This document shows positions 33,778 through 41,951 of a stretch of DNA of 64,000 nucleotides, one piece after another. Within the stretch, counting starts at the first letter, position 1. Every line of letters begins with the position of its first letter. Source of the DNA: an uncultured bacterium (GTDB lineage: Bacteria; Planctomycetota; Phycisphaerae; Phycisphaerales; SM1A02); the NCBI GenBank assembly GCA_903919715.1, contig CAIXJC010000024.1, positions 88,801 through 152,800 of the forward strand, written 5' to 3'. The notes beneath the pieces were generated by a model that saw nothing but the letters and a program-made list of their open reading frames with translations, had not been told where the DNA came from and did not search any database. The position numbers and the translations under genes are program-made.

Positions 33778-35329
33778 CCTTCGACTCCACAACACGCTGA
33801 CTCGCCAGACAGAAACTTTCGTTCCTCTTGATGCCGCAGGTCGTACGGTGACCTTTTATTCCTGCGGCCCAACGGTCTATGACGATGCGCACGTCGGCAA
33901 CTTCCGCTCGTTTCTCAATGCTGATGTTTTACGCAGGACGTTAGAACTCATCGGTTATTCCGTTCGTCACGTGATGAACATCACCGATGTTGGTCACATG
34001 ACCGACGATACGGATGCGGATGGCGGCGGCGAAGACAAGATGGCGGTTGCTGGTCGGCGCATCGCGGAGGCGAAGAAGTCGGGCAAGCTTCCGCCAGGTG
34101 CGGACATCGACCCGCGGGATCCGCTGGCAATTGCTGATTTCTATGCAAGCAGATTCTTAGAAGATGCTCGAACACTTGGAGTGAAGGTCGCTGAGGAATC
34201 CAGCAAGGATCCAACGCTCATGCCTCGCCCAACGCAGTGCATCCCGCAGATGATCGCACTTGTTGAAAAACTGATTGCACGCAACCACGCATATGTCGCA
34301 GGCGACGGCGTGGTGTATTTCGACATCCGATCCTTTCCTGCTTATGGCAAACTTTCTGGCAACACACTTGACGCACTCCGCGAAGGTGCGGGGGAACGAA
34401 TTTCCGCTGACAATCAATCCTTCAAGCGTCATCCTGCGGATTTCATGTTGTGGAAGCCTGATGCAGCGCATGTGATGAAATGGGATTCTCCTTGGGGCGC
34501 GGGATATCCAGGATGGCATCTTGAATGCAGTGCGATGGCGGCCGCATTTCTTGGCGAGGAAATCGATTTGCACTCCGGCGGCGAGGACAATATTTTTCCT
34601 CATCATGAGTGCGAAATTGCGCAGAGTTGTTGTGGATACGGCCACTCATCCTTCTCGCGCGTCTGGTTTCACACGCGTCATCTTGTTGTGGAAGGCGAAA
34701 AAATGTCCAAGTCCAAGGGCAATTTTTTCACAGTGCGTGATGTTCTCGCTCGAGGGATTACGCCCGCGGCTTTACGCCTCGAATTGATTCGTACTCATTA
34801 CCGAACCAATGCGAACTTCACATGGCAGGGGCTGAAGGATTGCCAGCGTCAAATCGATCGTTGGTCGCGTGCGCACGCAGAACTCGTTCGCCAAGCCGCG
34901 AATACTCCCGCAAAGTTTGGGGCGGACAACATCAATCACGGACCATTCGCACGCATTCTCGAACAGTTCACCGTCGCGATGTGCGACGATTTGAATGTCG
35001 CTCGTGCACTTGCAGCAATCAATACCGCCGTGGGCGAATCGTCGGAAGTTGTCCCAGCAGATGTTTGCGCGCATGCCGAACTCGCGGCGCTTGAGCGGAT
35101 GAACGGAGTGCTTGCAGTTCTGCAACGTAATGTTTCTCCCAGCGCAGATTTGCACGGTGATTCTGAAGTGGTTGAGTTCAAGGCAAAAGTGGAATCACTC
35201 ATCGCCGCGCGCGCCGCTGCGCGTACCGCAAAGGATTGGGCCGCAAGCGATCGTGTTCGCGACGAACTCGCAGCGATTGGCGTGCAGATTAAAGATTCAG
35301 CACAAGGGACGACGTGGACGCGAATGTGA
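33770..35329 (+). CDS. cysS: Cysteinyl-tRNA synthetase
   Basis: 519 aa from GTG 33770. A TTG at 33734 would lengthen it by 12 residues but lies deep in the GT2 gene. Class I synthetase charging tRNA-Cys. FYSCGPTVYDDAHVGN holds the zinc-binding Cys and the HIGH-like motif. WHLECSAM, HSGGEDNIFPHH and the following Glu complete the zinc site. KMSKSKGN is the second signature. An insertion of about 25 residues (GEDKMAVAGRRIAEAKKSGK) follows the first signature and is longer than in E. coli. The C-terminal helical anticodon region is present. It is co-directional with coaE and overlaps it by 16 bp. Confidence 0.96.
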   Translation: MHDLRLHNTLTRQTETFVPLDAAGRTVTFYSCGPTVYDDAHVGNFRSFLNADVLRRTLELIGYSVRHVMNITDVGHMTDDTDADGGGEDKMAVAGRRIAEAKKSGKLPPGADIDPRDPLAIADFYASRFLEDARTLGVKVAEESSKDPTLMPRPTQCIPQMIALVEKLIARNHAYVAGDGVVYFDIRSFPAYGKLSGNTLDALREGAGERISADNQSFKRHPADFMLWKPDAAHVMKWDSPWGAGYPGWHLECSAMAAAFLGEEIDLHSGGEDNIFPHHECEIAQSCCGYGHSSFSRVWFHTRHLVVEGEKMSKSKGNFFTVRDVLARGITPAALRLELIRTHYRTNANFTWQGLKDCQRQIDRWSRAHAELVRQAANTPAKFGADNINHGPFARILEQFTVAMCDDLNVARALAAINTAVGESSEVVPADVCAHAELAALERMNGVLAVLQRNVSPSADLHGDSEVVEFKAKVESLIAARAAARTAKDWAASDRVRDELAAIGVQIKDSAQGTTWTRM

Positions 35330-35991
35330 CGAATTCTGTTCGCGCAAATTCCATTCCAGTGATCGGATTGACCGGATCGATCGGTGGGGGAAAGTCGACT
35401 GTTGCGAAGATGCTCGCCGAAGCAGGATGTGTCGTTTCGGATTCGGATGCGCTCGCACGCGACGCCTTTCAAGATCCCGTCATCCGAACCGAAATGATCG
35501 GTTGGTGGGGCCCATCCATTCTCGACTCGCACGGACAAATTGATCGCAGTCGGATTGCGGCAATTGTTTTCCCTTCTGCAAACGCTCCCGCTGCAGAGCG
35601 GGTTATCGCAGATCGTGGGCGTCAGCGGCTTGAAGCACTTATTCATCCCTGGATTCATGCTTGTCGTCGCGCCACTTTCGCACAGGCTCCCAGTACAGCA
35701 ACAGCGCTCGTTATTGATGCGCCGCTCTTGCTCGAATCCAACATGCAAGGCGATTGCGACACAATTTTAATGATTGATGCCCCATTTGAAATCCGTCTGG
35801 AGCGGGCGAAAACCAGCCGCGGTTGGTCGGCGGACGAACTTCTTCGGCGAGAAAATTCACAAATGCCACTTGACCAGAAGCGAAAACTTGCCCATCATGT
35901 ACTCATCAACGATGGAAGTGTCGAGTCGTTGCGGGCGCAAGTCGCTCAGATTCTCAGCCTTATTCTTGCCGATCATTCTTGCCGAAAGTGA
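35314..35991 (+). CDS. coaE: Dephospho-CoA kinase
   Basis: 225 aa. Phosphorylates the 3'-hydroxyl of dephospho-CoA in the last step of CoA synthesis. The P-loop GLTGSIGGGKST is at about residues 13-24, followed by VSDSDALARD (substrate Asp). DAPLLLES and RLERAKTSRGWSADELLRRE contain the lid arginines. The start is GTG 35314, inside the end of cysS; GTG 35326 is an alternative. The terminator-like hairpin at 36050-36081 probably ends this transcript before rho. Confidence 0.95.
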   Translation: MDANVTNSVRANSIPVIGLTGSIGGGKSTVAKMLAEAGCVVSDSDALARDAFQDPVIRTEMIGWWGPSILDSHGQIDRSRIAAIVFPSANAPAAERVIADRGRQRLEALIHPWIHACRRATFAQAPSTATALVIDAPLLLESNMQGDCDTILMIDAPFEIRLERAKTSRGWSADELLRRENSQMPLDQKRKLAHHVLINDGSVESLRAQVAQILSLILADHSCRK

Positions 35992-36049
35992 ATGCAAGCA
36001 GTTGGCGTGATTTCGAATCACAGGCTGAGATAATTCCACTCTCGAACAA

Positions 36050-36081
36050 AGAGAACACAGAGAAGGTTCTCTCCGTTTTTT
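36050..36081 (+). terminator. Rho-independent terminator or rho leader hairpin
   Basis: A 7-bp stem (AGAGAAC 36050-36056 with GTTCTCT 36066-36072) with a 9-nt loop is followed by CCG and six T. It lies 59 bp after coaE and 49 bp before rho. It can end the cysS-coaE transcript. If transcription for rho starts upstream of it, it could instead attenuate rho. Confidence 0.6.
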
Positions 36082-36130
36082 AGATTCAACTCGCTTCAAC
36101 ATTTCAGTCGGATTTCCTGGAAACATCAAT

Positions 36131-37693
36131 ATGAACGAAACGCAGTCATCGTCGCAAGGCAGTTTTCACCAGAATAAGGATCACTATCAGCAAAAAGGCC
36201 GTCGTCGTCGACGACGCGGCGGCGGTGGTGGCGGCGGTGGTGGCGGCGGAGGAGGCGGCGGAGGAGGCGGAGGTTTCAACGGGCACCAATCGATGAGTTC
36301 ATTCCCTGCGGGAGCGATTCCAAGCGATGAGCAGCTTGAAGCCGAATTGGCCGCACTTGAATTGGAAATCAAGGAGCGCAAGAAGCCAGCCAAGAAGGGC
36401 GATAAGGGAGACAAGGGAGACAAGGGAGAAGTTGATTTCGCAGGTCTTCAGAAAATGACCACTGAAGAGCTCTTGAAAGAAGCGAAAAAGCTTGGCCTCG
36501 AGGATAAATCAGGTCTGCCGAATCATCGCTTGGTCTTTGAGATTCTCAAGGCTCGCGCTTTGGCAGAGGGTTTGATGATCGCCGAGGGTTCGTTGGACAT
36601 CATGCCAGAAGGATTTGGTTTTCTACGCAGCGCCGAATACTCCTATTTAGCCTGCGAAGACGATGTCTATATCAGTGCAAGTCACATTCGAAAGCTTGGA
36701 TTACGCCGCGGCCAAACCGTTCGCGGACTCATTCGCGCCCCGAAGGAGCAAGAATTGTTCTTCGTTCTCCTTCGTGTTGATGCGGTCAATGGACGTGATC
36801 CGGCGACCGTTCATTCGCTTCCTATCTTTGAGAATCTGACGCCGCTCCATCCAAATGCCCGCATCCACTTGGAGATGTTGAGTCAACCAACACGCATCGA
36901 GCCGCGAGTCATCGATATGGTCACGCCATTTGGATTCGGGCAACGCGGTTTGATTGTTGCTCCGCCGCGCACTGGAAAGACCGTGATTCTTCAACAAATC
37001 GCCAATGCGATTGCGACAAATCACCCCGACGTTCACACGATTGTTCTATTGATCGATGAACGGCCTGAAGAAGTCACCGATTTCAAACGCAACACGCCAA
37101 CGCGAGTCGAAGTTGTCGCAAGCACGTTTGATGAAGAAGCGTCTCGTCATATTCAAGTTGCCGAAATGGTGATTGAAAAAGCGCGACGCATGGTTGAGTG
37201 CGGCGAGCATGTCGTCATTCTTCTCGACTCGATCACTCGTCTCGCGCGTGGATACAACAACGCAATGCCAAATTCGGGCAAGATCGGTTCGGGTGGCGTT
37301 GATACTTCTGCGCTCATCAAACCTAAGAAATTCTTCGGAAGCGCTCGAAATATCGAAGGTGGTGGCTCGCTCACAATCATTGCGACGGCGCTCGTTGATA
37401 CGGGCAGTCGCGCTGACGAAGTCATCTTCGAAGAGTTCAAGGGGACGGGAAACGCCGAACTCCACCTTGACCGCAAATTGGTTGAAAAACGCATTTACCC
37501 AGCGATTAATGTGGGTGCGTCTGGCACGCGGCGTGAAGAACTCTTGCTCGACCCCAAGGAACTCGAACTCATTATTCGCCTTCGAAAGGTCGTCTCCGAC
37601 ATGAATGTTGTCGAAGCGATGGAATTGCTGCGAAGCCGGGTTTCGAAGACCAAGTCGAATGCGGAGTTCCTGATGACAATGAGCATGGGTTGA
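36131..37693 (+). CDS. rho: Transcription termination factor Rho with Arg/Gly-rich N-terminal extension
   Basis: 520 aa against ~420 for E. coli Rho. Hexameric RNA-dependent ATPase that ends transcription. Residues 1-~105 are an extra region: QKG, six Arg (24-29), 19 consecutive Gly (30-48), then a Lys-rich [13 protein letters not shown] stretch. The canonical part begins at [15 protein letters not shown]. The RNA-binding domain carries [14 protein letters not shown]. ATPase motifs are [10 protein letters not shown] (Walker A, ~275-284), [11 protein letters not shown] (Walker B), [11 protein letters not shown] and the secondary RNA site GKIGSGGVD. The Arg/Gly segment resembles RGG-type RNA-binding or phase-separating tracts. 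CTGGAAA before the ATG may be the ribosome binding site. Confidence 0.97.
   Translation: MNETQSSSQGSFHQNKDHYQQKGRRRRRRGGGGGGGGGGGGGGGGGGGFNGHQSMSSFPAGAIPSDEQLEAELAALELEIKERKKPAKKGDKGDKGDKGEVDFAGLQKMTTEELLKEAKKLGLEDKSGLPNHRLVFEILKARALAEGLMIAEGSLDIMPEGFGFLRSAEYSYLACEDDVYISASHIRKLGLRRGQTVRGLIRAPKEQELFFVLLRVDAVNGRDPATVHSLPIFENLTPLHPNARIHLEMLSQPTRIEPRVIDMVTPFGFGQRGLIVAPPRTGKTVILQQIANAIATNHPDVHTIVLLIDERPEEVTDFKRNTPTRVEVVASTFDEEASRHIQVAEMVIEKARRMVECGEHVVILLDSITRLARGYNNAMPNSGKIGSGGVDTSALIKPKKFFGSARNIEGGGSLTIIATALVDTGSRADEVIFEEFKGTGNAELHLDRKLVEKRIYPAINVGASGTRREELLLDPKELELIIRLRKVVSDMNVVEAMELLRSRVSKTKSNAEFLMTMSMG
36218..36274 (+). repeat. Poly-glycine codon tract in rho
   Basis: Nineteen Gly codons in a row, mixing GGC, GGT and GGA in near-regular pairs (two GGC, two GGT, then two GGC, two GGA). 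The low-complexity DNA could change length by slippage in units of three or six bases. Confidence 0.9.
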
Positions 37694-37758
37694 GGCATCA
37701 ATCGCGAATAGGATGCGTATGTTTTGACGATGGATTCACGAACCCACAGAGGACATCG

Positions 37759-38802
37759 ATGCAGACAAAGCGAACGCTTTTGAAACTCAACAACGCCAGA
37801 GGTTTCACCATTGTTGAAATCATCGTGGTGATCGCCATCATCGCATTGCTCATCGCACTTCTTTTACCGGCGCTTCGCATCGCGAAGGCGAATAGTCAGT
37901 GGGCTTCAAGCCAAAACAACATGCGGCAGATCGCAACAATGATGCAGGGGTACACGGCCGACAATCGCGATCGAGTGTTGCCGAGCGAGTTCGATAATCG
38001 CCCACCGGTTCAGTTCAAAGGTCCGATGCGTTCAAAGATGGCGGCAACTCCCGGCGGTCCACTCATCGAATCTCCACCGATCGGAACCCTGCTCGTGGGG
38101 ACTTGGGCGGACATTCTTTGGACAACTGGGAATTTGGGATCGTTCGTCATGCCAGATGCAGGCAGTGCTGGCACCACCGCCACTGTCTACAACTACAAAT
38201 TTGATTCGCCTGATCGTGAGGTTTATACGGCTTTTCCAGACTATTCGAAGAATGTGCTGCGCTCGACGGTTGGAATGAAGCGACCATTTTCCGCTGATTC
38301 CCAGACGGACGAGGCCACCCCTTGGGGAACTGGCGCATCAAATCGTGAACGTGATCATCCTGGCTACTTCGCAGCGAACAATTTTTTCACCGCTGCGCCT
38401 TGGCTTGGAGTGGGCGGAAGTGGCGTTCCGTTGGCCGGGCAGTTGCCCAAGTATTACCCATCGAGCCAAATCCGAAATCCATCCGCTGCGGTCTATCTTG
38501 TGGATAGCCGTGCAGGAGAGGTGATTAACCCAACAGCCACTCCATGGCAGGGAACCCCAACGGTGGGTTCCGTTATCGACCTTTGTGAGGTCGACTTCCG
38601 GTATCCCGGCGAGTCATGCCTGATGCTTTGTATGGACGGACATGTCCAAACTGAAGTGAAATGGGACAAAATCGAAGATCTACAGGGTGGATTCTTCACG
38701 AGCCCGGCTAATCCGCCAGCTCTTGGACCAAATGATCCAGATCCTCGCGGACTAAAAATCTCAAACCTAGATAGATCCGATAATCCGCCACCGACACCGT
38801 GA
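37759..38802 (+). CDS. Pseudopilin-like protein (type IV pilin N-methylation site)
   Basis: 347 aa from ATG 37759, with AGAGGA upstream. The leader MQTKRTLLKLNNAR ends at the prepilin cleavage site GFTIVE (Gly/Phe with Glu at +5). The hydrophobic helix IIVVIAIIALLIALLLPAL comes next, as in PulG/GspG-like pseudopilins. The remainder resembles the globular domain of planctomycete prepilin-like proteins (SSQNNMRQIATMMQGY; a late LMLCMDGHV). It is a lone pseudopilin with no secretion ATPase or prepilin peptidase nearby, so its apparatus must be encoded elsewhere. It follows rho and may share its transcript. Confidence 0.92.
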   Translation: MQTKRTLLKLNNARGFTIVEIIVVIAIIALLIALLLPALRIAKANSQWASSQNNMRQIATMMQGYTADNRDRVLPSEFDNRPPVQFKGPMRSKMAATPGGPLIESPPIGTLLVGTWADILWTTGNLGSFVMPDAGSAGTTATVYNYKFDSPDREVYTAFPDYSKNVLRSTVGMKRPFSADSQTDEATPWGTGASNRERDHPGYFAANNFFTAAPWLGVGGSGVPLAGQLPKYYPSSQIRNPSAAVYLVDSRAGEVINPTATPWQGTPTVGSVIDLCEVDFRYPGESCLMLCMDGHVQTEVKWDKIEDLQGGFFTSPANPPALGPNDPDPRGLKISNLDRSDNPPPTP

Positions 38803-38806
38803 GCGG

Positions 38807-38840
38807 TTTGATTCGCCCCGATTGAGGTAATCAAATTTTT
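38807..38840 (+). terminator. Weak terminator after the pseudopilin gene
   Basis: An AT-rich 7-bp inverted repeat (TTTGATT 38807-38813 with AATCAAA 38829-38835) with a 15-nt loop is followed by five T, then G and four T. The stem is weak, so this is tentative. Confidence 0.35.
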
Positions 38841-38866
38841 GTTTTGGAAATGACAACGAAACCTAC

Positions 38867-38894
38867 TTGTCGGGTTTTGGAATGTCGATACACT
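38867..38894 (+). promoter_or_regulatory. Candidate promoter of the tRNA-Thr-tuf transcript
   Basis: TTGTCG (38867-38872), a 16-nt spacer and TACACT (38889-38894) form a plausible promoter. The predicted start, near 38901, would put the GC-rich hairpin at 38905-38926 at the very 5' end of the transcript. TACACT is also the -10 candidate at 21456, 32911 and 48200. Confidence 0.45.
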
Positions 38895-38904
38895 TACCCT
38901 CCCG

Positions 38905-38926
38905 CCGCCCGATGAGGGCGGTTTTT
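38905..38926 (+). terminator. GC-rich hairpin with T-tract just before tRNA-Thr
   Basis: A perfect 6-bp stem (CCGCCC 38905-38910, GGGCGG 38916-38921) with loop GATGA is followed by five T. It has the form of an intrinsic terminator but ends only 12 nt before the tRNA. It is either the terminator of the upstream gene or an attenuator in the tRNA-tuf leader. Confidence 0.65.
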
Positions 38927-38938
38927 CATCTCGGGAAC

Positions 38939-39010
38939 GCCACCGTAGCTCAGTGGTAGAGCACACCCTTGGTAAGGGTGAGGTCGAGGGTTCAATCCCC
39001 TTCGGTGGCT
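38939..39010 (+). tRNA. tRNA-Thr (anticodon GGT)
   Basis: 72 nt. The acceptor stem GCCACCG pairs with CGGTGGC, with discriminator T. The D arm is AGCTCAGTGGTAGAGC and the T arm contains GGTTCAATCC. The anticodon stem CACCC/GGGTG holds loop TTGGTAA, giving anticodon GGT. CCA is not encoded. It precedes tuf by 66 bp, the same thrT-tuf order found in many bacteria. Confidence 0.96.
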
Positions 39011-39076
39011 TCCGTAGGCACTCGTGTTGGGTGCCTGCTTCAGAACTCTTCAGACGACTCAACGGAGTAATTCGAC

Positions 39077-40285
39077 ATGGCTAAGGAAAATTTTAATCGC
39101 ACAAAGCCTCACGTTAACGTGGGAACGATCGGACACATTGATCACGGAAAGACGACGCTCACTGCAGCGATCACCGCGGTCCAGTCGGCGCGTGGCTTCT
39201 GCAAGCCAGTCAGCTACGACCAGGTTGCGAAGGCATCTGAGAGCGAAGGCCGCCGAGATCCAACCAAGATCGTGACGATTGCAACATCGCACGTCGAATA
39301 CGAGACTGGTGCTCGTCATTACGCACACGTCGACTGCCCAGGCCATGCTGATTATGTCAAGAACATGATCACAGGCGCTGCACAGATGGACGGCGCAATC
39401 CTCGTGGTTTCTGCTTACGACGGCGTTATGCCACAGACTCGCGAGCACGTTCTTCTCGCTCGTCAGGTTGGCGTACCTAAAATCGTGGTCTTCCTGAACA
39501 AGGTTGACACGGTGGAAGATGCGGAACTTATCGATCTCGTTGAGGAAGAAGTTCGCGATCTTCTCAAGAAGTACGACTTCCCAGCCGCAGAGATTCCAAT
39601 CGTTCGTGGTGCGGCGTATCCCGCCCTCATGAATCCGAAGGATCCTGAGAAGAGCCAGTGCATTGCCAATCTGATGGACGCAATCGACTCATACATTCCT
39701 GAGCCGACACGCGAAGTCGACAAGCCATTCCTTATGTCAGTCGAAGACGTCTTCTCGATCAAGGGTCGTGGAACCGTCGCGACAGGTCGTATCGAGCGCG
39801 GCATGATCAAGGTCGGCGAAGAAGTCGAAGTCGTCGGACTTCGACCAGACGCAATTAAGACCACCGTCACAGGCGTCGAAATGTTCCAGAAGACACTCGA
39901 CTCCGGCATGGCTGGCGACAACGTTGGTTGTCTCCTCCGTGGCGTTGAAAAGAGTGACATCGAGCGTGGCCAAGTTCTTTGCAAGCCAGGTTCGATCAAG
40001 CCGCACACCGAATTCGAAGCGCAGGTTTACGTGCTCACGAAGGAAGAAGGCGGACGTCATTCGCCGTTCTTCTCCGGATACAAGCCACAGTTCTACTTCC
40101 GCACGACGGACATCACAGGCAAGCTCGACCTCGTCGGCGCTGAAATGTGCATGCCTGGCGATAACGTCAACTTGAAGGTCGACCTTGAAGGCAAGGGCGT
40201 CGCGATGGAAGTTGGAGTCCGCTTCGCAGTTCGCGAAGGTGGTAAGACCGTTGGTTCTGGTGTTGTCACCAAGATTGTGAAGTAA
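39077..40285 (+). CDS. tuf: Elongation factor Tu
   Basis: 402 aa. The GTPase that delivers aminoacyl-tRNA to the ribosome. [11 protein letters not shown] is the P-loop, [10 protein letters not shown] is switch II with the catalytic His, and NKVD is the guanine-specificity motif. Domains 2 and 3 are complete ([21 protein letters not shown]; a C-terminal GVVTKIVK). The switch I region is unusual: where almost all bacteria have EEKARGITI, this protein has [13 protein letters not shown]. The Thr that contacts Mg2+ is kept. CGGAG before the ATG is a good ribosome binding site. It lies in the conserved order tRNA-Thr, tuf, rpmG, tRNA-Trp, secE, nusG. Confidence 0.98.
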   Translation: MAKENFNRTKPHVNVGTIGHIDHGKTTLTAAITAVQSARGFCKPVSYDQVAKASESEGRRDPTKIVTIATSHVEYETGARHYAHVDCPGHADYVKNMITGAAQMDGAILVVSAYDGVMPQTREHVLLARQVGVPKIVVFLNKVDTVEDAELIDLVEEEVRDLLKKYDFPAAEIPIVRGAAYPALMNPKDPEKSQCIANLMDAIDSYIPEPTREVDKPFLMSVEDVFSIKGRGTVATGRIERGMIKVGEEVEVVGLRPDAIKTTVTGVEMFQKTLDSGMAGDNVGCLLRGVEKSDIERGQVLCKPGSIKPHTEFEAQVYVLTKEEGGRHSPFFSGYKPQFYFRTTDITGKLDLVGAEMCMPGDNVNLKVDLEGKGVAMEVGVRFAVREGGKTVGSGVVTKIVK

Positions 40286-40289
40286 CTCA

Positions 40290-40469
40290 ATGGCAAAGAA
40301 GAGTCTTGACCGTGAATATGTGTGGTTGCAGTGCACCGAAACTGGCGACCTGAACTACCGAACCGAAATCCGCGTAAAAGGCGGAATTTTGGAGAAGGTG
40401 AAGCTTGGCTTCAAAAAGTTCAGCCCCCGTCTTCGTCGGCACACTCTGCACAAGATCAAACGGAAATAA
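40290..40469 (+). CDS. rpmG: 50S ribosomal protein L33
   Basis: 59 aa, starting at ATG 40290 four bases after the tuf stop. The sequence begins MAKKSLDREYVWLQCTETGD, continues with LNYRTEIRV, and ends LHKIKRK. It matches the L33 pattern of a short basic beta-sheet protein (WLQCTETGDLNY at the place of LxCTxCxxRNY). It has one Cys rather than the four of zinc-binding L33, so it is the zinc-free type. Position between tuf and tRNA-Trp/secE agrees with conserved gene order. Confidence 0.93.
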   Translation: MAKKSLDREYVWLQCTETGDLNYRTEIRVKGGILEKVKLGFKKFSPRLRRHTLHKIKRK

Positions 40470-40490
40470 ACGTGTTTTCTTTCCGTCGAG

Positions 40491-40563
40491 ACGCCGATAG
40501 CTCAGCTGGTAGAGCAGCGGATTCCAAATCCGCAGGTCGTGGGTTCGATCCCCTCTCGGCGTG
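40491..40563 (+). tRNA. tRNA-Trp (anticodon CCA)
   Basis: 73 nt. The acceptor stem ACGCCGA pairs with TCGGCGT, with discriminator G, an identity base of tRNA-Trp. The D arm is AGCTCAGCTGGTAGAGC and the T arm contains GGGTTCGATCCC. The anticodon stem CGGA/TCCG encloses TTCCAAA, anticodon CCA. CCA is not encoded. It sits between rpmG and secE as in many bacteria. Confidence 0.96.
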
Positions 40564-40680
40564 TTCACAGGTATCGCTTCGTTCGAATTTCTAGTCTCGA
40601 TAGCGAGTTCATCTAGCTCGACCATTACGAAAGTTTTCGCACGATCACGACAGACTCAAAAGCAACGGAAACGAAAAGAC

Positions 40681-41079
40681 ATGTACAAACTCGGACAAGG
40701 CTATTGGACTCGTGTGATCTCCGCGACAGCAGGTGGAGTGATCGCCATGCTCGGTGGTTGGTGGTTTCACGACATTTTCGCGACGGTCAATTGGGGAATG
40801 AACCCAATTTATCTTTCTTGGGGTATCGGCGGACTCTTCGTCGCGTTGTGCGCTCCGCTGATCTACATGCTTGTCGCTCGGAATGTCACAGCAGTCGATT
40901 TCTTGGTCGCAACCGAGTCGGAGATGAAGAAGGTCAGTTGGCCAACACGTCGTGAAGTGACTGGCTCGACGATCATCGTCATTTTCACCAGCGTGACGAT
41001 TGCACTTTTCTGCTTCTGCTTTGATCGTGCATTCTTCTTGCTCTTCGTGCAGTTGCACGTCTTGAACCCAGGTACATGA
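40681..41079 (+). CDS. secE: Preprotein translocase subunit SecE
   Basis: 132 aa from ATG 40681. Essential inner-membrane subunit that clamps SecY. The family signature VSWPTRREVTGS is at about residues 81-92, followed by the conserved C-terminal membrane helix. Two extra membrane helices precede it (ISATAGGVIAMLGGWWF and a second near residues 45-70), giving a three-helix form like that of E. coli rather than the single-helix form. Its stop and the nusG start are separated by one base. Confidence 0.95.
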   Translation: MYKLGQGYWTRVISATAGGVIAMLGGWWFHDIFATVNWGMNPIYLSWGIGGLFVALCAPLIYMLVARNVTAVDFLVATESEMKKVSWPTRREVTGSTIIVIFTSVTIALFCFCFDRAFFLLFVQLHVLNPGT

Positions 41080-41080
41080 A

Positions 41081-41908
41081 ATGAACACATCCGACGAAAA
41101 CGATCCAACCTCTTCATCTCATGGTGAGGAAGAAGCGAAGCCAGTCAAGGTGAAAGCCAAACGAAAGGCGAAGGCCGAAGTTGCTGTCGCTGAACCGGCT
41201 GGTCCACGCAACTTGCGAGCTGTGCGAGCAGGCGAAGCGCGCCCTGCGACAACCGCTCGAGTCATGGGCGTTGAAACAACACGAATCAGTATTCCAGCTG
41301 AACCAAGATCCGACATGCCAGTCGTCGAAGGCGACCTGCCGATGTTCCGTGAGGGAATGGATTGGTTCGTTCTCCGCGTGGCGAGCAATAAAGAAGATTC
41401 AGTTCGCAGCACTCTTCTGCGAAAAGTACAAATCGAAGGAATGGAATCGCTTGTGGGACGCATCATGGTCCCCACCGAAAAGGTGAAGGTTCTTGGCAAG
41501 CAGGGTAAGCAGACCGTGACCGAAACGAAGCTTTATCCTGGATACGTCTTTGTTGAAATGCGCCTCGAACCAGATGGTCGAATTCCACAAGACGTTTTCT
41601 TCCTGATTAAAGAAACAACAGGCGTCGGAGATTTCGTCGGAACAGCAGGACGTCCAACTCCGATGTCCGTCTCCGAAGTCGAAAAGATGCTCTTCGATTC
41701 GAAGCCTGCACAAGAAGCGCCACAGTTGAAGATGGATCTTCACAAGGGCGACAATGTCACCATCAAAGAAGGTGCATTCCAAGGTTACGAAGGAACAATT
41801 GACGAAGTATTCCCGGACAAGGGCCAGGTTCGGGTACTCGTCACTATTTTCGGTCGTCAGGCGCCGATTGATATGGAATATTGGTTTGTTCAGCGCGCGG
41901 AGAAGTGA
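41081..41908 (+). CDS. nusG: Transcription termination/antitermination factor NusG
   Basis: 275 aa, about 90 longer than E. coli NusG. The NGN domain starts near residue 90 (MDWFVLRVASNKEDSVRSTL) and includes TKLYPGYVFVEM. The C-terminal KOW domain has GDNVTIKEGAFQGYEGTIDE and VLVTIFGR. The first ~85 residues are charged and Lys/Ala/Glu-rich (KPVKVKAKRKAKAE) and probably disordered. NusG binds RNA polymerase and links it to Rho or the ribosome; Rho here also has a long basic extension. The usual downstream rplK-rplA-rplJ-rplL genes are absent. Confidence 0.96.
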   Translation: MNTSDENDPTSSSHGEEEAKPVKVKAKRKAKAEVAVAEPAGPRNLRAVRAGEARPATTARVMGVETTRISIPAEPRSDMPVVEGDLPMFREGMDWFVLRVASNKEDSVRSTLLRKVQIEGMESLVGRIMVPTEKVKVLGKQGKQTVTETKLYPGYVFVEMRLEPDGRIPQDVFFLIKETTGVGDFVGTAGRPTPMSVSEVEKMLFDSKPAQEAPQLKMDLHKGDNVTIKEGAFQGYEGTIDEVFPDKGQVRVLVTIFGRQAPIDMEYWFVQRAEK

Positions 41909-41951
41909 CGCGCGTTGGTTGAAAAGGGAACGCACCCCAACGAGAGGCTCG

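Noticed and set aside
36187..36423. Minus-strand ORF with a poly-proline run
   Set aside because: It is only the complement of the poly-glycine tract in rho.
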